Below are positions 29,517 through 38,535 of a DNA stretch of 64,000 nt, piece by piece. The stretch is taken from the NCBI RefSeq assembly GCF_009848505.1, contig NZ_WWDL01000017.1, forward strand, positions 1 to 64,000. Direction: 5' to 3'. The translations under genes were made by a program, and so were the position numbers. Numbering within the stretch: position 1 is the stretch's first letter; the number at the start of each line of letters is the position of its first letter. A model generated the notes under the pieces. The model was given only the letters and a program-made list of their open reading frames with translations, did not search any database and was not told the origin of the DNA. Source of the stretch: Muricoccus harenae. Lineage in GTDB: Bacteria; Pseudomonadota; Alphaproteobacteria; Acetobacterales; Acetobacteraceae.

Positions 29517-30466
29517 GCGGCGCTCAGGCTCGGGCCTTGCCCCGCCGCCAAGTGATTCTGGACTGTGATCCCGGCACGGATGACGCCCTGGCGCTCTGGC
29601 TGGCTCTGGCCTCGCCGGAGATCGACCTGCGGCTGGTCACGGTGGTGGGTGGCAATGTCGGGCTCGAGCGAACGGTGGCGAATGCAGCCGCCGTGGTCGG
29701 GCTCGCGCGGGCGGTGGTGCCGGTGGTCGCCGGGGCCGGGCGGCCCTTGCGCGGGCACTTCGCCGGCGATGGGCGCGTGCATGGCGACGACGGCCTCGCC
29801 GGGGTGGCGCTGCCGCCAGGCCCGCCGCCGATGCCCGCCGTGGCGGCCGATGCCATCCGCACGCTGCTGCGGGCGTCGCCGCCCGGCGGGATGACGCTGG
29901 TCGGAATCGGGCCCGCCACCAACCTCGCTTTGGCGCTGGCAACGGAGCCGGAACTGGCCGGGCGGCTGCGCGAGATCGTGCTGATGGGTGGCGCCTGGGG
30001 GGAGGGGAACTGGACTCCTTCCGCCGAGTTCAACGCGGCCAGCGATCCGGAGGCGCTCGACATCCTGCTCGGCCTCGGGGTGCCGGTCACGCTGGTGACG
30101 CTGGACTTCACCGCCCAGGCCTTGGTTACTCCCGAAAGGGTCGACGCCATTCGCGGGCTGGGGGGCGGCGCCTGCCTGCGCGCCGCCTGCGACATCATGG
30201 CTGCTGTCCCGCCCTCCCGCCGCCTCGGTGGCCTGGGGCATCCGTTGCACGACGCCTGCGCCGTAGCTTGGCTGGTCGCGCCGCACTTGTTCCAGACGCG
30301 GCCTGCATCGGTCCAGGTGGATTGCGGCCACGGGCCCGCGCGTGGCCGAACCCATGTCGACCGCTGGGGGCGCAGCGGCGCCCTGCCGCAAGTCACGCTT
30401 CCCGAAACCCTGGATGTGGCGGGCTTCTTCACCCTGTTGGGGCAGCGGCTGGCGCGGCTTCCCTGA
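29513..30466 (+). CDS. Inosine-uridine-preferring nucleoside hydrolase family protein
   Basis: The product is 317 aa, cleaving the N-glycosidic bond of nucleosides for salvage. The calcium-binding DCDPGTDDALAL motif (Asp17, Asp19, Asp23, Asp24) is intact. The middle VGIGPATNLALAL and LMGGAW segments and a late HDACAVAWLV (His-Asp) motif complete the active site. The start is taken as TTG 29513, overlapping the amidohydrolase stop (TTGA), with a GGAAGCGGAG stretch upstream. No ATG lies between it and the conserved N-terminus. It converges on the small 30472 gene with five bases between. Confidence 0.88.
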   Translation: MSGAQARALPRRQVILDCDPGTDDALALWLALASPEIDLRLVTVVGGNVGLERTVANAAAVVGLARAVVPVVAGAGRPLRGHFAGDGRVHGDDGLAGVALPPGPPPMPAVAADAIRTLLRASPPGGMTLVGIGPATNLALALATEPELAGRLREIVLMGGAWGEGNWTPSAEFNAASDPEALDILLGLGVPVTLVTLDFTAQALVTPERVDAIRGLGGGACLRAACDIMAAVPPSRRLGGLGHPLHDACAVAWLVAPHLFQTRPASVQVDCGHGPARGRTHVDRWGRSGALPQVTLPETLDVAGFFTLLGQRLARLP

Positions 30467-30471
30467 GCGGC

Positions 30472-30762
30472 CTATTCGGCCGAGGTGACCTCCAGATGGG
30501 ACGCGATCCAGCCGCGGATCGCGTCGTCCACCCCGTCCATCTCCAGCGAAGTGGTGACACTGGTGACCAGCAGCATGCCGTCCGCTCCCGCGCGGCGCAC
30601 CGCCTGGCGAAGATGGGAGAGCAGGTAGGAGGGCGAGACGCTGGTCGCGACGAGCATTCCGCCCGCCAGCATCCAATGGCTTTCGCTCAATTCCCAGGTG
30701 GCCGCCTGCATGGCCTCCAGCCCGGCCGGAGGCAGTTCGTACAGGACAAGGCTGAGTGCCAT
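30472..30762 (-). CDS. Hypothetical 96-aa protein
   Basis: A small protein of unknown function, MALSLVLYELPPAGLEAMQA, with alternating strands and helices (HWMLAGGMLVATSVSPSYLL, GADGMLLVTSVTTSLEMDGV). The C-terminus is acidic. GGAAG lies about 11 bases before ATG 30762. It lies between the convergent nucleoside hydrolase and the divergent glycerophosphodiesterase. The fold looks small, ferredoxin-like alpha/beta. No family was recognised. Confidence 0.6.
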   Translation of the reverse strand: MALSLVLYELPPAGLEAMQAATWELSESHWMLAGGMLVATSVSPSYLLSHLRQAVRRAGADGMLLVTSVTTSLEMDGVDDAIRGWIASHLEVTSAE

Positions 30763-30890
30763 TCGGATCGCTTCCGGTCGGCCCTTGGACAGGCCGTGTT
30801 AATGCGGGAGCTCGGCCTGGAAGGCCATCCCCGCGCATGGTACCCGCCGAGCATCCCAGGCCTAGCCGCACAGATCAACGGGGACGAACC

Positions 30891-31622
30891 ATGACCGAAA
30901 TCATCGCGCATCGCGGTGGCGCCATCCTCTGGCCAGAGAACAGCCTGGCGGCGTTCCGTAACGCGATCGCGGCCGGCGTGGATGCGGTGGAATGCGATGT
31001 TCATCTCTCCGCCGACGGGGAGGTGATGGTGATGCACGACCCCATCCTTGACCGCACGAGCAACGGACGCGGCCCGCTGGCCGAGCGGAGCGCAGAGGAG
31101 CTTGCGGGGACGAAGCTTATCTCGGCCGGCGGCGAGGGCGTGCCGCGGCTGGCGGAGCTGGCGGGGTTGGTCAGTGCCTCGAAAATTGGGCTGCAGGTGG
31201 AGATCAAGGAGGATGCGCGCGGCCGGCCCTATGTCGGCATCCTGGACCGCGTGCTGGCGCAACTGGACGGGGCCGGGTTGCGCGCGCGGACCGAGCTGAT
31301 CGTGTTCGAGGCGGAGATGGCCGCCGCTGGCCTGGCGGCCGGCGGCTTCAGCAACGTCGCCTGGCTCTTCTCGCCGGCGACGCTGGGCAAGCTGGGGACC
31401 GGCGGCGTTCTGGCGGTGGTGCGGCATCTCGGGGTCGCCATGGTGGAGACGCATGAGTCGGTACTGGATTCCGGACTGCTCGCCGCGCTTCGCGGGGCCG
31501 GCCTGCGCGTCGGCGCCTGGGGCGTGAATCACGTGGCTTCGATCGAGCGCATGCTCGCGCTCGGCGTGGATGTGATCGCGACCGACGACCCGGTGCTGGC
31601 GTTGGCTATGCGCGACCGCTAG
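30891..31622 (+). CDS. ugpQ: Glycerophosphodiester phosphodiesterase, UgpQ-like
   Basis: The product is 243 aa, hydrolysing glycerophosphodiesters to glycerol-3-phosphate and an alcohol. The TIM-barrel start has His7-Arg8 and Glu16-Asn17 in IIAHRGGAILWPENSLAAFR, then DAVECDVHLSADG and VMHDPILDRTSNG. KIGLQVEIKED follows, and the C-terminal GAWGVNH and ATDDP are present. There is no signal peptide, so it is cytoplasmic like E. coli UgpQ, which acts with the Ugp importer encoded at 3.5-7.8 kb. GGGGA precedes ATG 30891. The symbol is by family and function rather than operon linkage. Confidence 0.88.
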   Translation: MTEIIAHRGGAILWPENSLAAFRNAIAAGVDAVECDVHLSADGEVMVMHDPILDRTSNGRGPLAERSAEELAGTKLISAGGEGVPRLAELAGLVSASKIGLQVEIKEDARGRPYVGILDRVLAQLDGAGLRARTELIVFEAEMAAAGLAAGGFSNVAWLFSPATLGKLGTGGVLAVVRHLGVAMVETHESVLDSGLLAALRGAGLRVGAWGVNHVASIERMLALGVDVIATDDPVLALAMRDR

Positions 31623-31699
31623 CCACGCAGAAGGCACTTGCGAGGACCGCGCGCGGCCCCCATGCTCCTCTCAACAATAAGATCGAGGGGAGCGTCTGG

Positions 31700-32506
31700 G
31701 TGGGCGATCACGCGCCGATCCTGCAGGCGGAATCCGTGTCCCTGCGCTTCGGCGGAATCAGGGCGCTGACGGATGTGTCCTTCGCCGTAAATCGCGGCGA
31801 GGTCTTCTCGATCATCGGGCCCAATGGCGCGGGCAAGACCTCCATAGTCAATTGCGTCTCAGGCCGCTACCGCCCGACCGAGGGGCGCATCCGCTTCGAC
31901 GGGCAGGACATCACGCGGATGCGGCCGAGCCGCCGCGCCGCGCTAGGCCTGGGCCGCACCTTTCAGAACCTGGCGCTGTTCGGCCATATGAGCGTGCTCG
32001 ACAACATTATGGTCGGCCGCCACCACCTGCTGCGCTCCGGCTTCCTCTCCGGCATGGTTTATTGGATCGGCGGCGCGCAGCGCGAGGAGCTGGCGCATCG
32101 GCGCGAGGTCGAGGAGATCATCGACTTCCTCGAGATTCAGCATATCCGCAAGGCGCAGGCGGGCACGCTTTCCTACGGGCTGCGCAAGCGGGTGGAACTG
32201 GCCCGTGCGGTCGCGCTGCGGCCGAAGCTGATCCTGCTCGACGAGCCCATGGCAGGCATGAACCTCGAGGAGAAGGAGGACATGGCGCGCACCATCCTCG
32301 ACCTCAACGAGGAATGGGGCATGACCATCCTGATGATCGAGCACGACATGGGCGTTGTGATGGACATCTCCCACCGCGTGATGGTGCTCGATTTCGGCCG
32401 CAAGCTGACCGAGGGGCGGCCGGAGGAGGTGATGGCCCATCCCGAGGTGCGCCGCGCCTATCTTGGCGAGGTGGAGGACGCGCCGGCGGAGGCCGTGCCG
32501 GCATGA
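31700..32506 (+). CDS. livG: Branched-chain-type ABC transporter ATP-binding protein LivG
   Basis: The product is 268 aa from a GTG start (31700) with AGGGGAG upstream. Walker A is GPNGAGKTS (40-48), followed by LGLGRTFQNLALFGHMSVLD, the LSYGLRKRVELARA signature and LILLDEPMAGM. The region after RTFQN is extended relative to E. coli LivG (HHLLRSGFLSGMVYWIGGAQ), typical of the subgroup paired with an acyl-CoA ligase. It is the first gene of a seven-gene operon. The stop overlaps the ligase start (ATGA). Confidence 0.92.
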   Translation: MGDHAPILQAESVSLRFGGIRALTDVSFAVNRGEVFSIIGPNGAGKTSIVNCVSGRYRPTEGRIRFDGQDITRMRPSRRAALGLGRTFQNLALFGHMSVLDNIMVGRHHLLRSGFLSGMVYWIGGAQREELAHRREVEEIIDFLEIQHIRKAQAGTLSYGLRKRVELARAVALRPKLILLDEPMAGMNLEEKEDMARTILDLNEEWGMTILMIEHDMGVVMDISHRVMVLDFGRKLTEGRPEEVMAHPEVRRAYLGEVEDAPAEAVPA

Positions 32507-34404
32507 GCGCCAGCCACACAAGAGACGACACCCTGCCGCGGCTGCTGCGGCGCAACGCGCGGGCCCGTGGTGGCGATGTTGCGCTGCGCGAGAAGGCATT
32601 CGGGATCTGGCGCGCCTTCACCTGGGCGGAATACGAGGCGCGGACGCGAGCAATGGCGCTCGGGCTGCAGGGGCTCGGCGTCGGCGACGGAGATGTCGTG
32701 GCGCTCATTGGAGACAACCGGCCGGACTGGGTGATGGGCGAGATCGCCGCCCATGCGCTCGGCGCGCGTTCGCTGGGACTATATCGCGACGGCCTGGAGG
32801 AGGAGATCGCCTATCTCCTCGCCTATGCCGGTGCCACGGCCGTGATCGCGGAGGATGAGGAGCAGGTCGACAAGCTGCTCAACATCGCGGACTCCGTGCC
32901 CGGCCTGCGCTACGTCATCTATTCCGATCCGCGCGGGATGCGGAAATATTCAGACCCGCGACTTCTGCCGATGGCCAAGCTGGTGGCGCAGGGCGAGGCG
33001 GCGCATGCAACCGATCCCGCCGCCTGGGATCGCCTCGTCGACGCCACGGATGGCGAGCGGGTGGCCATACTCTGCACCACCTCCGGCACCACGGCGCGGC
33101 CAAAGCTGGCCATGCTTTGCGGCCGTGCGCTGGTGCGGCATGCGGAGATCTACCTGGCCGCCGATCCGAAGGGGCCGCGCGACGAATATGTCTCCGTCCT
33201 GCCACTGCCCTGGATCATGGAGCAGATCTACGCGCTCGGCTTTGCGCTCGTCTCACGGATGCGCGTCTCCTTCGTGGAGGAGCCGGAGACGATGATGGCG
33301 GACTTCCGAGAGATCGGCCCGAGCTTCGTGCTCTTCGCGCCGCGCGTCTGGGAGGCGCTGGCCGCCGATGTCCGGGCGCGCGTGATGGATGCCTCCCCGC
33401 TCAAGCGCCGCGCCTTCGACTGGGGGATGAGGCTGGGGCTGGCGGCCCAGGCGAAAGGGCGGCGCTCCCGGCTGGCGGACTTCCTGCTGTTCCGCGCCCT
33501 GCGGGACCGGCTGGGCTTCACCCGACTGACCTCGGCCGCGACCGGCGGCGCGGCGCTGGGCCCGGACACGTTCCGCTTCTTCCAGGCCATGGGCGTGCCG
33601 CTGCGCCAGCTCTACGGCCAAACGGAGAGCCTGGGCGCCTACACCATCCATCGCCCTGGCGAGGTGGATTTCGACACGGTGGGCGTCGCCTTCCAGGGCG
33701 TCGAGCTGCGCGTGCACGAGCCAGACGTGAACGGAGTAGGCGAAATCCTCACCCGCCACCCGAACATGTTCCAGGGCTATCACGGGGTGGAGGGCATCCC
33801 GGACATGCGCGACGGCTGGCTGCACACGGGCGACGCGGGCTACTTCGACAAATCCGGGCATCTGGTGGTGATCGACCGCATCAAGGACATCGCCACCACG
33901 GCCCGGGGCGAGCGCTTCAGTCCGCAGTTCATCGAGAACAAGCTGAAGTTCAGCCCCTATGTCGCCGAGGCGGTGGTGCTGGGCGACGGGCGCCCGCATC
34001 TGGCGGCGCTGATCTGCATCCGCTTCCCCATCGTCTCGAAATGGGCGGAACGGAACCGGATCTCCTTCACCACCTATACCGACCTTTCATCGCGCCCGCA
34101 GGTGCTGGAGTTGCTGCGCCAAGAGGTGGAGAAGGTAAATGCCACACTCCCGCCGGCCCAGCGCATCCGCAGCTTCGTTCTGCTCTACAAGGAGCTGGAC
34201 GCCGATGACGAGGAGCTGACCCGCACGCGCAAGGTCCGGCGCGGTGTCATCAACCAGAAATACGGCACGATCATAGACGCGATCTATGACGGGCAGGAGG
34301 CGATCCCGGTGGACACCACCATCACCTTCCAGGACGGCACGAAGCAGCGCATCCGCACGACGCTGGCCGTCGCCTCGGTTGAACGCGAGAGGGAGGTGGC
34401 CTGA
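32503..34404 (+). CDS. Long-chain fatty-acid/aryl--CoA ligase (AMP-forming)
   Basis: The product is 633 aa, an adenylate-forming ligase that activates a carboxylic acid to its CoA thioester. The P-loop TTSGTTARPK is at 192-201, with LYGQTES further on, then GWLHTGDAGYFDKSGHLVVI and DRIKDIATTARGERFSPQFI. It is of the long FadD15/FAA-like type with an extended middle. The unusual feature is its position inside a liv transporter operon, coupled to livG, implying that the imported compound is a carboxylate activated on entry. The transported substrate is unknown; aromatic or branched acids are plausible. Confidence 0.9.
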   Translation: MSASHTRDDTLPRLLRRNARARGGDVALREKAFGIWRAFTWAEYEARTRAMALGLQGLGVGDGDVVALIGDNRPDWVMGEIAAHALGARSLGLYRDGLEEEIAYLLAYAGATAVIAEDEEQVDKLLNIADSVPGLRYVIYSDPRGMRKYSDPRLLPMAKLVAQGEAAHATDPAAWDRLVDATDGERVAILCTTSGTTARPKLAMLCGRALVRHAEIYLAADPKGPRDEYVSVLPLPWIMEQIYALGFALVSRMRVSFVEEPETMMADFREIGPSFVLFAPRVWEALAADVRARVMDASPLKRRAFDWGMRLGLAAQAKGRRSRLADFLLFRALRDRLGFTRLTSAATGGAALGPDTFRFFQAMGVPLRQLYGQTESLGAYTIHRPGEVDFDTVGVAFQGVELRVHEPDVNGVGEILTRHPNMFQGYHGVEGIPDMRDGWLHTGDAGYFDKSGHLVVIDRIKDIATTARGERFSPQFIENKLKFSPYVAEAVVLGDGRPHLAALICIRFPIVSKWAERNRISFTTYTDLSSRPQVLELLRQEVEKVNATLPPAQRIRSFVLLYKELDADDEELTRTRKVRRGVINQKYGTIIDAIYDGQEAIPVDTTITFQDGTKQRIRTTLAVASVEREREVA

Positions 34405-34406
34405 GC

Positions 34407-35300
34407 ATGGATGGCGCGCTTCTCTTCCAGCTGCTGCTGAACGGGCTGATCGTCGGGGCGCTCTACGGCGTCGTCGCCATGTCTTTCGTGCTGATCTACA
34501 AGGCGAGCCAGGTGGTGAACTTCGCCCAGGGCGAGTTCCTGCTCGTCGGTGCCTGGATGTGCTGGTGGTTTCTCACCGACTGGCAACTGCCCTTCTTAGT
34601 CGGCTTCCTCTTCACCCTGGCCTTCATGACGCTGTTCGGCATCATCCTTCAGGTGGTGGTGCTGCGCCCCTTGATCGGGGAACCAGTGATCAGCGTCATC
34701 ATGGCGACGATCGGCCTCGGCATCTTCTTCCAGGCTTTGATGAAGTGGATCTTCGGCGTCTTCGCAAAGCCTTTCCCGCCGGTCTTCAGCGCGGATCGCG
34801 TGGCGATCCTGGGGCTGGAGGTGCAGACCGCGTATCTGCTGTCGCTCGGCATCTCCATCCTCATCATGGCGGGCTTCGGCTGGTTCTTCCGCTACTCGCG
34901 CCATGGGCTGGCCATGCGCGCCACCGCCTTCGACCAGCAGGTGGCGCAGTCGCTGGGAATTTCAGTGCCACGGGTCTTCGCCATGTCCTGGGCGATTTCG
35001 GCCGTGGTCTCGGCCGTGGCGGGCGTCACTGTCGGCATGGTGAACGGGGTGTCCTCGGCACTGTCCTTCTATGGGATCAAGGTGTTTCCCGCGGTCATCC
35101 TGGGCGGGCTGGATTCCATCCTCGGCGCGGTGCTGGGGGGGCTCATCGTCGGCGTGCTGGAGAACCTGGCCCAGTATGTGGACAGCCAATGGCTGAACTG
35201 GGGGAACATGTATCAGGTGGCGCCCTTTTATGCGCTGCTTCTGATCCTGCTGATCAAGCCTTATGGCCTGTTCGGCACGAAGAACATCGAGCGGGTCTGA
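34407..35300 (+). CDS. livH: Branched-chain-type ABC transporter permease LivH
   Basis: This 297-aa inner-membrane permease starts LLFQLLLNGLIVGALYGVVA, with AMSFVLIYKASQVVNFAQGE as the family signature. About eight hydrophobic segments follow, with SLGISVPRVFAMSWAISAVV and FPAVILGGLDSILGAVLGG. It lies two bases after the ligase stop and pairs with LivM. Confidence 0.93.
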   Translation: MDGALLFQLLLNGLIVGALYGVVAMSFVLIYKASQVVNFAQGEFLLVGAWMCWWFLTDWQLPFLVGFLFTLAFMTLFGIILQVVVLRPLIGEPVISVIMATIGLGIFFQALMKWIFGVFAKPFPPVFSADRVAILGLEVQTAYLLSLGISILIMAGFGWFFRYSRHGLAMRATAFDQQVAQSLGISVPRVFAMSWAISAVVSAVAGVTVGMVNGVSSALSFYGIKVFPAVILGGLDSILGAVLGGLIVGVLENLAQYVDSQWLNWGNMYQVAPFYALLLILLIKPYGLFGTKNIERV

Positions 35301-35304
35301 CGCC

Positions 35305-36372
35305 ATGACGGTGATGACGCCCGCCGGCGACTTCCGCACCAGCTACCGGGCGGACACCACCATCTTCCCCACACTGGGTGGCCGCCTGGCACTGTGGGTG
35401 GGGCTCGCGCTGCTCTGCTGCGCGCCGCTGGTCCTGGATCGCTTCTTCCTGAGCCTGCTGATCAATATCGGAACGCTTGGAATCGCGGCGCTTGGGCTGA
35501 ACATCCTCGTGGGCTTCACCGGGCAGATCAGCATCGGGCACGCGGCCTTCTTCGGCCTCGGCGCCTTCGCCTCCGCCTGGCTGCACGAGCACTATGGCAT
35601 CCCGGTGCTGCTCTGCATTCCGATTGCTGGGCTGATGACGGCACTGGTCGGCCTGGTCTTCGGCGCGCCGGCGGCACGGCTGAAGGGCCTTTACCTCGCC
35701 ATCGCGACGCTGGCGGCACAGTTCATCCTCGAGGACTTCTTCGCCCGCGCCCAATGGTTCACCGGCGGGGTTGCCGGGCGTATCACGGAAAGCCCCGCCA
35801 TCGGCGGCTTCGTCATGGACCGGGAGGAGAGCTACTTCTACCTCGTGCTGGCGTTCGTCATCGTCATGTTCGTGGCGGCGGCCAACCTGATGCGGACGCG
35901 GGACGGGCGGGCGCTGGTGGCGGTGCGGGACCACTACCTATCCGCCGAGATCATGGGGATCAACCTCGCCTATTACCGCACCCTCTCCTTCGGGATCGCC
36001 AGCTTCTACGCGGGCATCGGCGGGGCGCTCTATGCCCATCATTTGCTCTTCGTCAGCGTGGAGGCCTTCAACATCCTCTTCTCTATCCAGTTCCTGGGCA
36101 TGGTCATCATCGGCGGGCTTGGTTCCATCATGGGCAGCCTGATGGGCGCCGCCTTCATGGTGGCGCTGCCGGAGGTGGTGCAGAGCGCGGCGGATGCGAT
36201 CGCGGGCGGGGCGCTGGACCGGATGCTGAAGATCGGCGGCAACATCTCCTTCCTGCGGGAGATGGCGATCGGCGCCGCCATCATCCTTTTCCTGATCTTC
36301 GAGCCGGATGGGCTGGCGCATCGGTGGCGGCTCATCAAGGCTTATTGGAAGCTCTATCCCTACTCGCATTGA
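35305..36372 (+). CDS. livM: Branched-chain-type ABC transporter permease LivM
   Basis: This 355-aa second permease has LNILVGFTGQISIGHAAFFG (family signature), RLKGLYLAIATLAAQFILED, GRALVAVRDHYLSAEIMGIN and GMVIIGGLGSIMGSLMGAAF. ATG 35305 (MTVMTPAGDF) lies four bases after livH, which suits the operon better than the upstream start at 35263, which would overlap livH. The ending is LFLIFEPDGLAHRWRLIKAY. Confidence 0.93.
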   Translation: MTVMTPAGDFRTSYRADTTIFPTLGGRLALWVGLALLCCAPLVLDRFFLSLLINIGTLGIAALGLNILVGFTGQISIGHAAFFGLGAFASAWLHEHYGIPVLLCIPIAGLMTALVGLVFGAPAARLKGLYLAIATLAAQFILEDFFARAQWFTGGVAGRITESPAIGGFVMDREESYFYLVLAFVIVMFVAAANLMRTRDGRALVAVRDHYLSAEIMGINLAYYRTLSFGIASFYAGIGGALYAHHLLFVSVEAFNILFSIQFLGMVIIGGLGSIMGSLMGAAFMVALPEVVQSAADAIAGGALDRMLKIGGNISFLREMAIGAAIILFLIFEPDGLAHRWRLIKAYWKLYPYSH

Positions 36373-36412
36373 AAACGAGCCGCGCAATGGCGGCCCCAGG
36401 AGGATACGGACG

Positions 36413-37696
36413 ATGAAGGCAGTTCTCGCTTTGGCGGCGGCAGTCGCGATCTCGGCGCCGGCCATGGCGCAGCAGCGCATTCCCGTCGGCCATCTGATGG
36501 ATAATTCGGGCGCCACCTCGGATGTGGGCGTGCCCTATGGTCAGGGCGTGGCGGATACGCTCGCCTGGGCAAACCAGACGCGCAACGGCATCAACGGACG
36601 CCAGCTCAACGTGCTTGGCTTCGACTATGGCTACCAGGCGCCGCGCGCCGTGTCGCAATACCAGGCCTGGACCGGACGCGAGCGCGTGGTCGCGATCCAG
36701 GGCTGGGGAACGGCCGATACCGAGGCGCTGGTCCGCTTCGTGAACCGGGACCGCATCCCCTTCATCTCCGGCTCCTACTCCGCGGCGCTGACCGATGCCG
36801 GAGGCAAGTCTGGCCGGGCAGGGGTGGAGCCTTCGCCCTATAACTTCTTCTTCGGCCCATCCTATTCGGACGCGTTGCGAGGGATGCTGCGCTGGGCCGC
36901 AGATGACTGGAAGGCGCGCGGGCAGCAGGGCAAGCCCAAATACGTGCATATGGGCGGCAACCACCCCTACCCGAACTCGCCGAAGGAAGCGGGCGAGGCC
37001 ATGGCGCGGGAGCTGGGCTTCGACGTGCTGCCGGCCATCCAGTTCGCCCTCACCCCGGGCGACTACACGGCTCAATGCCTGACGCTGAAGCAGCAGGGCG
37101 CGAACTACGCCTATCTGGGCAACACGGCCGGCTCCAACATCTCCGTGCTGCGCGCGTGCCAGACGGCGGGCGTGCAGGTGCAGTTCATGGGCAATGTCTG
37201 GGGCATGGACGAGAATGCCATGAAGGCCGCGGGCACCGCCGCCAATGGCGTCGTCTTCCCCGTCCGCACCCAGGTGGTCACAGGCCAGGACGCGCCGGGC
37301 ATGGAGGCGATCCGCGCGATCAGCCGCATCTCAGATCCTGCCGGCAACATCTATCGTCCCGTGCACTACATGGCCGGCGCCTGCGCCGCGATGCTGATGG
37401 TCGAGGCGATGGAAACCGCCGCGGCCAATGGCGGGCAGGTCACGGGCGAGCGCATCCAAAAGGGCTTCTACGAGCGCACGAATTGGGTGCCGAAGGGCTT
37501 CGAGGGCGTTTGCACCCCCTCCACCTTCACCGCCGAGGACCATCGCGGGACGATGCGCGTCGCGATCTACCGCGCCGTCGTGAATGGCGACACCTCCCAG
37601 GGATCGGTCGGCGATCTCATCCGCGCCGGCACCATGCGGCTGGAGCCGGTGACGACCGTGGAGCTCGAGCGCAAGCGCGAGTTGCTGGGTTGGTGA
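36413..37696 (+). CDS. ABC transporter substrate-binding protein, LivK-like
   Basis: The product is 427 aa, the periplasmic receptor of the operon's importer. The signal peptide is MKAVLALAAAVAISAPAMAQ, cleaved after AMA or AQ. The mature protein opens IPVGHLMDNSGATSDVGVPY and is of the type-1 periplasmic fold used by aromatic- and amino-acid receptors. AGGAGGA lies upstream of ATG 36413. The upstream in-frame extension lies in livM and is rejected. The stop shares a base with the livF start (TGATG). Confidence 0.9.
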   Translation: MKAVLALAAAVAISAPAMAQQRIPVGHLMDNSGATSDVGVPYGQGVADTLAWANQTRNGINGRQLNVLGFDYGYQAPRAVSQYQAWTGRERVVAIQGWGTADTEALVRFVNRDRIPFISGSYSAALTDAGGKSGRAGVEPSPYNFFFGPSYSDALRGMLRWAADDWKARGQQGKPKYVHMGGNHPYPNSPKEAGEAMARELGFDVLPAIQFALTPGDYTAQCLTLKQQGANYAYLGNTAGSNISVLRACQTAGVQVQFMGNVWGMDENAMKAAGTAANGVVFPVRTQVVTGQDAPGMEAIRAISRISDPAGNIYRPVHYMAGACAAMLMVEAMETAAANGGQVTGERIQKGFYERTNWVPKGFEGVCTPSTFTAEDHRGTMRVAIYRAVVNGDTSQGSVGDLIRAGTMRLEPVTTVELERKRELLGW

Positions 37697-38535
37697 TGCT
37701 GGACGCCACGCAGCAGCCCGCCCCGGCGGCGATGGCGCCCGCTGCGCCGCCGCTGCTGGAGGTGGCGAATATCGAGGTCGTCTACAGCGACGTCATCCTC
37801 GTGCTGCGCGGCCTTTCCCTTGCCGTTCCGCAGGGGAAGATCGTGGCGCTTCTCGGGGCCAATGGCGCCGGGAAGTCCACGACGCTGAAGGCCATCAGCG
37901 GCCTTCTCAAGACCGAGGAGGGCGAGGTCACGCGCGGCGAGGTGCGCTTTGCCGGCGAGCGGATCGACGGCATCGACCCGCATCAGATCGTCCGGCGCGG
38001 CATCTTCCAGGTGATGGAAGGGCGCCGCATCGTGGCGGACATGACCTGCCTGGAGAACCTCCGCCTGGGCGCCTTCACGCGTCGGGACGGCGAAGTGCGC
38101 CAGGACATCGATCGCGTCTATTCCTTCTTTCCCCGGCTGAAGGAACGCACCGGCCTCGCCGGCTATCTCTCGGGCGGCGAGCAGCAGATGCTCGCGATCG
38201 GCCGCGCGCTGATGGCGCGGCCGAAGCTCATCTTGATGGACGAACCCTCCATGGGCCTCTCGCCACTGCTGGTGAAGGAGGTCTTCGGCATCATCCGGCG
38301 GATCAATGCCGAGCTGGGCGTGACCATCCTGCTGGTGGAGCAGAATGCGCGGATGGCGCTATCGGTCGCCGATTATGGCTATGTCATGGAGCAGGGAAGG
38401 GTCGTGCTGGACGGCACCGCGGAGGCGCTCGCCTCGAATGAGGACGTGAAGGAATTCTACCTCGGCGGCCATGGCGCGGAGCGGAAGTCCTTCCGCAACC
38501 TCAAATCCTACAAGCGCCGGAAGCGCTGGCTTTGA
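37696..38535 (+). CDS. livF: Branched-chain-type ABC transporter ATP-binding protein LivF
   Basis: The product is 279 aa. After a Pro/Ala-rich N-terminus come VANIEVVYSDVILVLRGLSL, Walker A GANGAGKST, GIFQVMEGRRIVADMTCLEN and the signature LSGGEQQMLAIGRAL. LILMDEPSMGLSP and the LivF-type LLVEQNA follow. The C-terminus carries a basic tail (ERKSFRNLKSYKRRKRWL) longer than in E. coli LivF. TGATG couples it to the receptor gene, and TTGA couples it to the following ligase. Confidence 0.93.
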   Translation: MLDATQQPAPAAMAPAAPPLLEVANIEVVYSDVILVLRGLSLAVPQGKIVALLGANGAGKSTTLKAISGLLKTEEGEVTRGEVRFAGERIDGIDPHQIVRRGIFQVMEGRRIVADMTCLENLRLGAFTRRDGEVRQDIDRVYSFFPRLKERTGLAGYLSGGEQQMLAIGRALMARPKLILMDEPSMGLSPLLVKEVFGIIRRINAELGVTILLVEQNARMALSVADYGYVMEQGRVVLDGTAEALASNEDVKEFYLGGHGAERKSFRNLKSYKRRKRWL

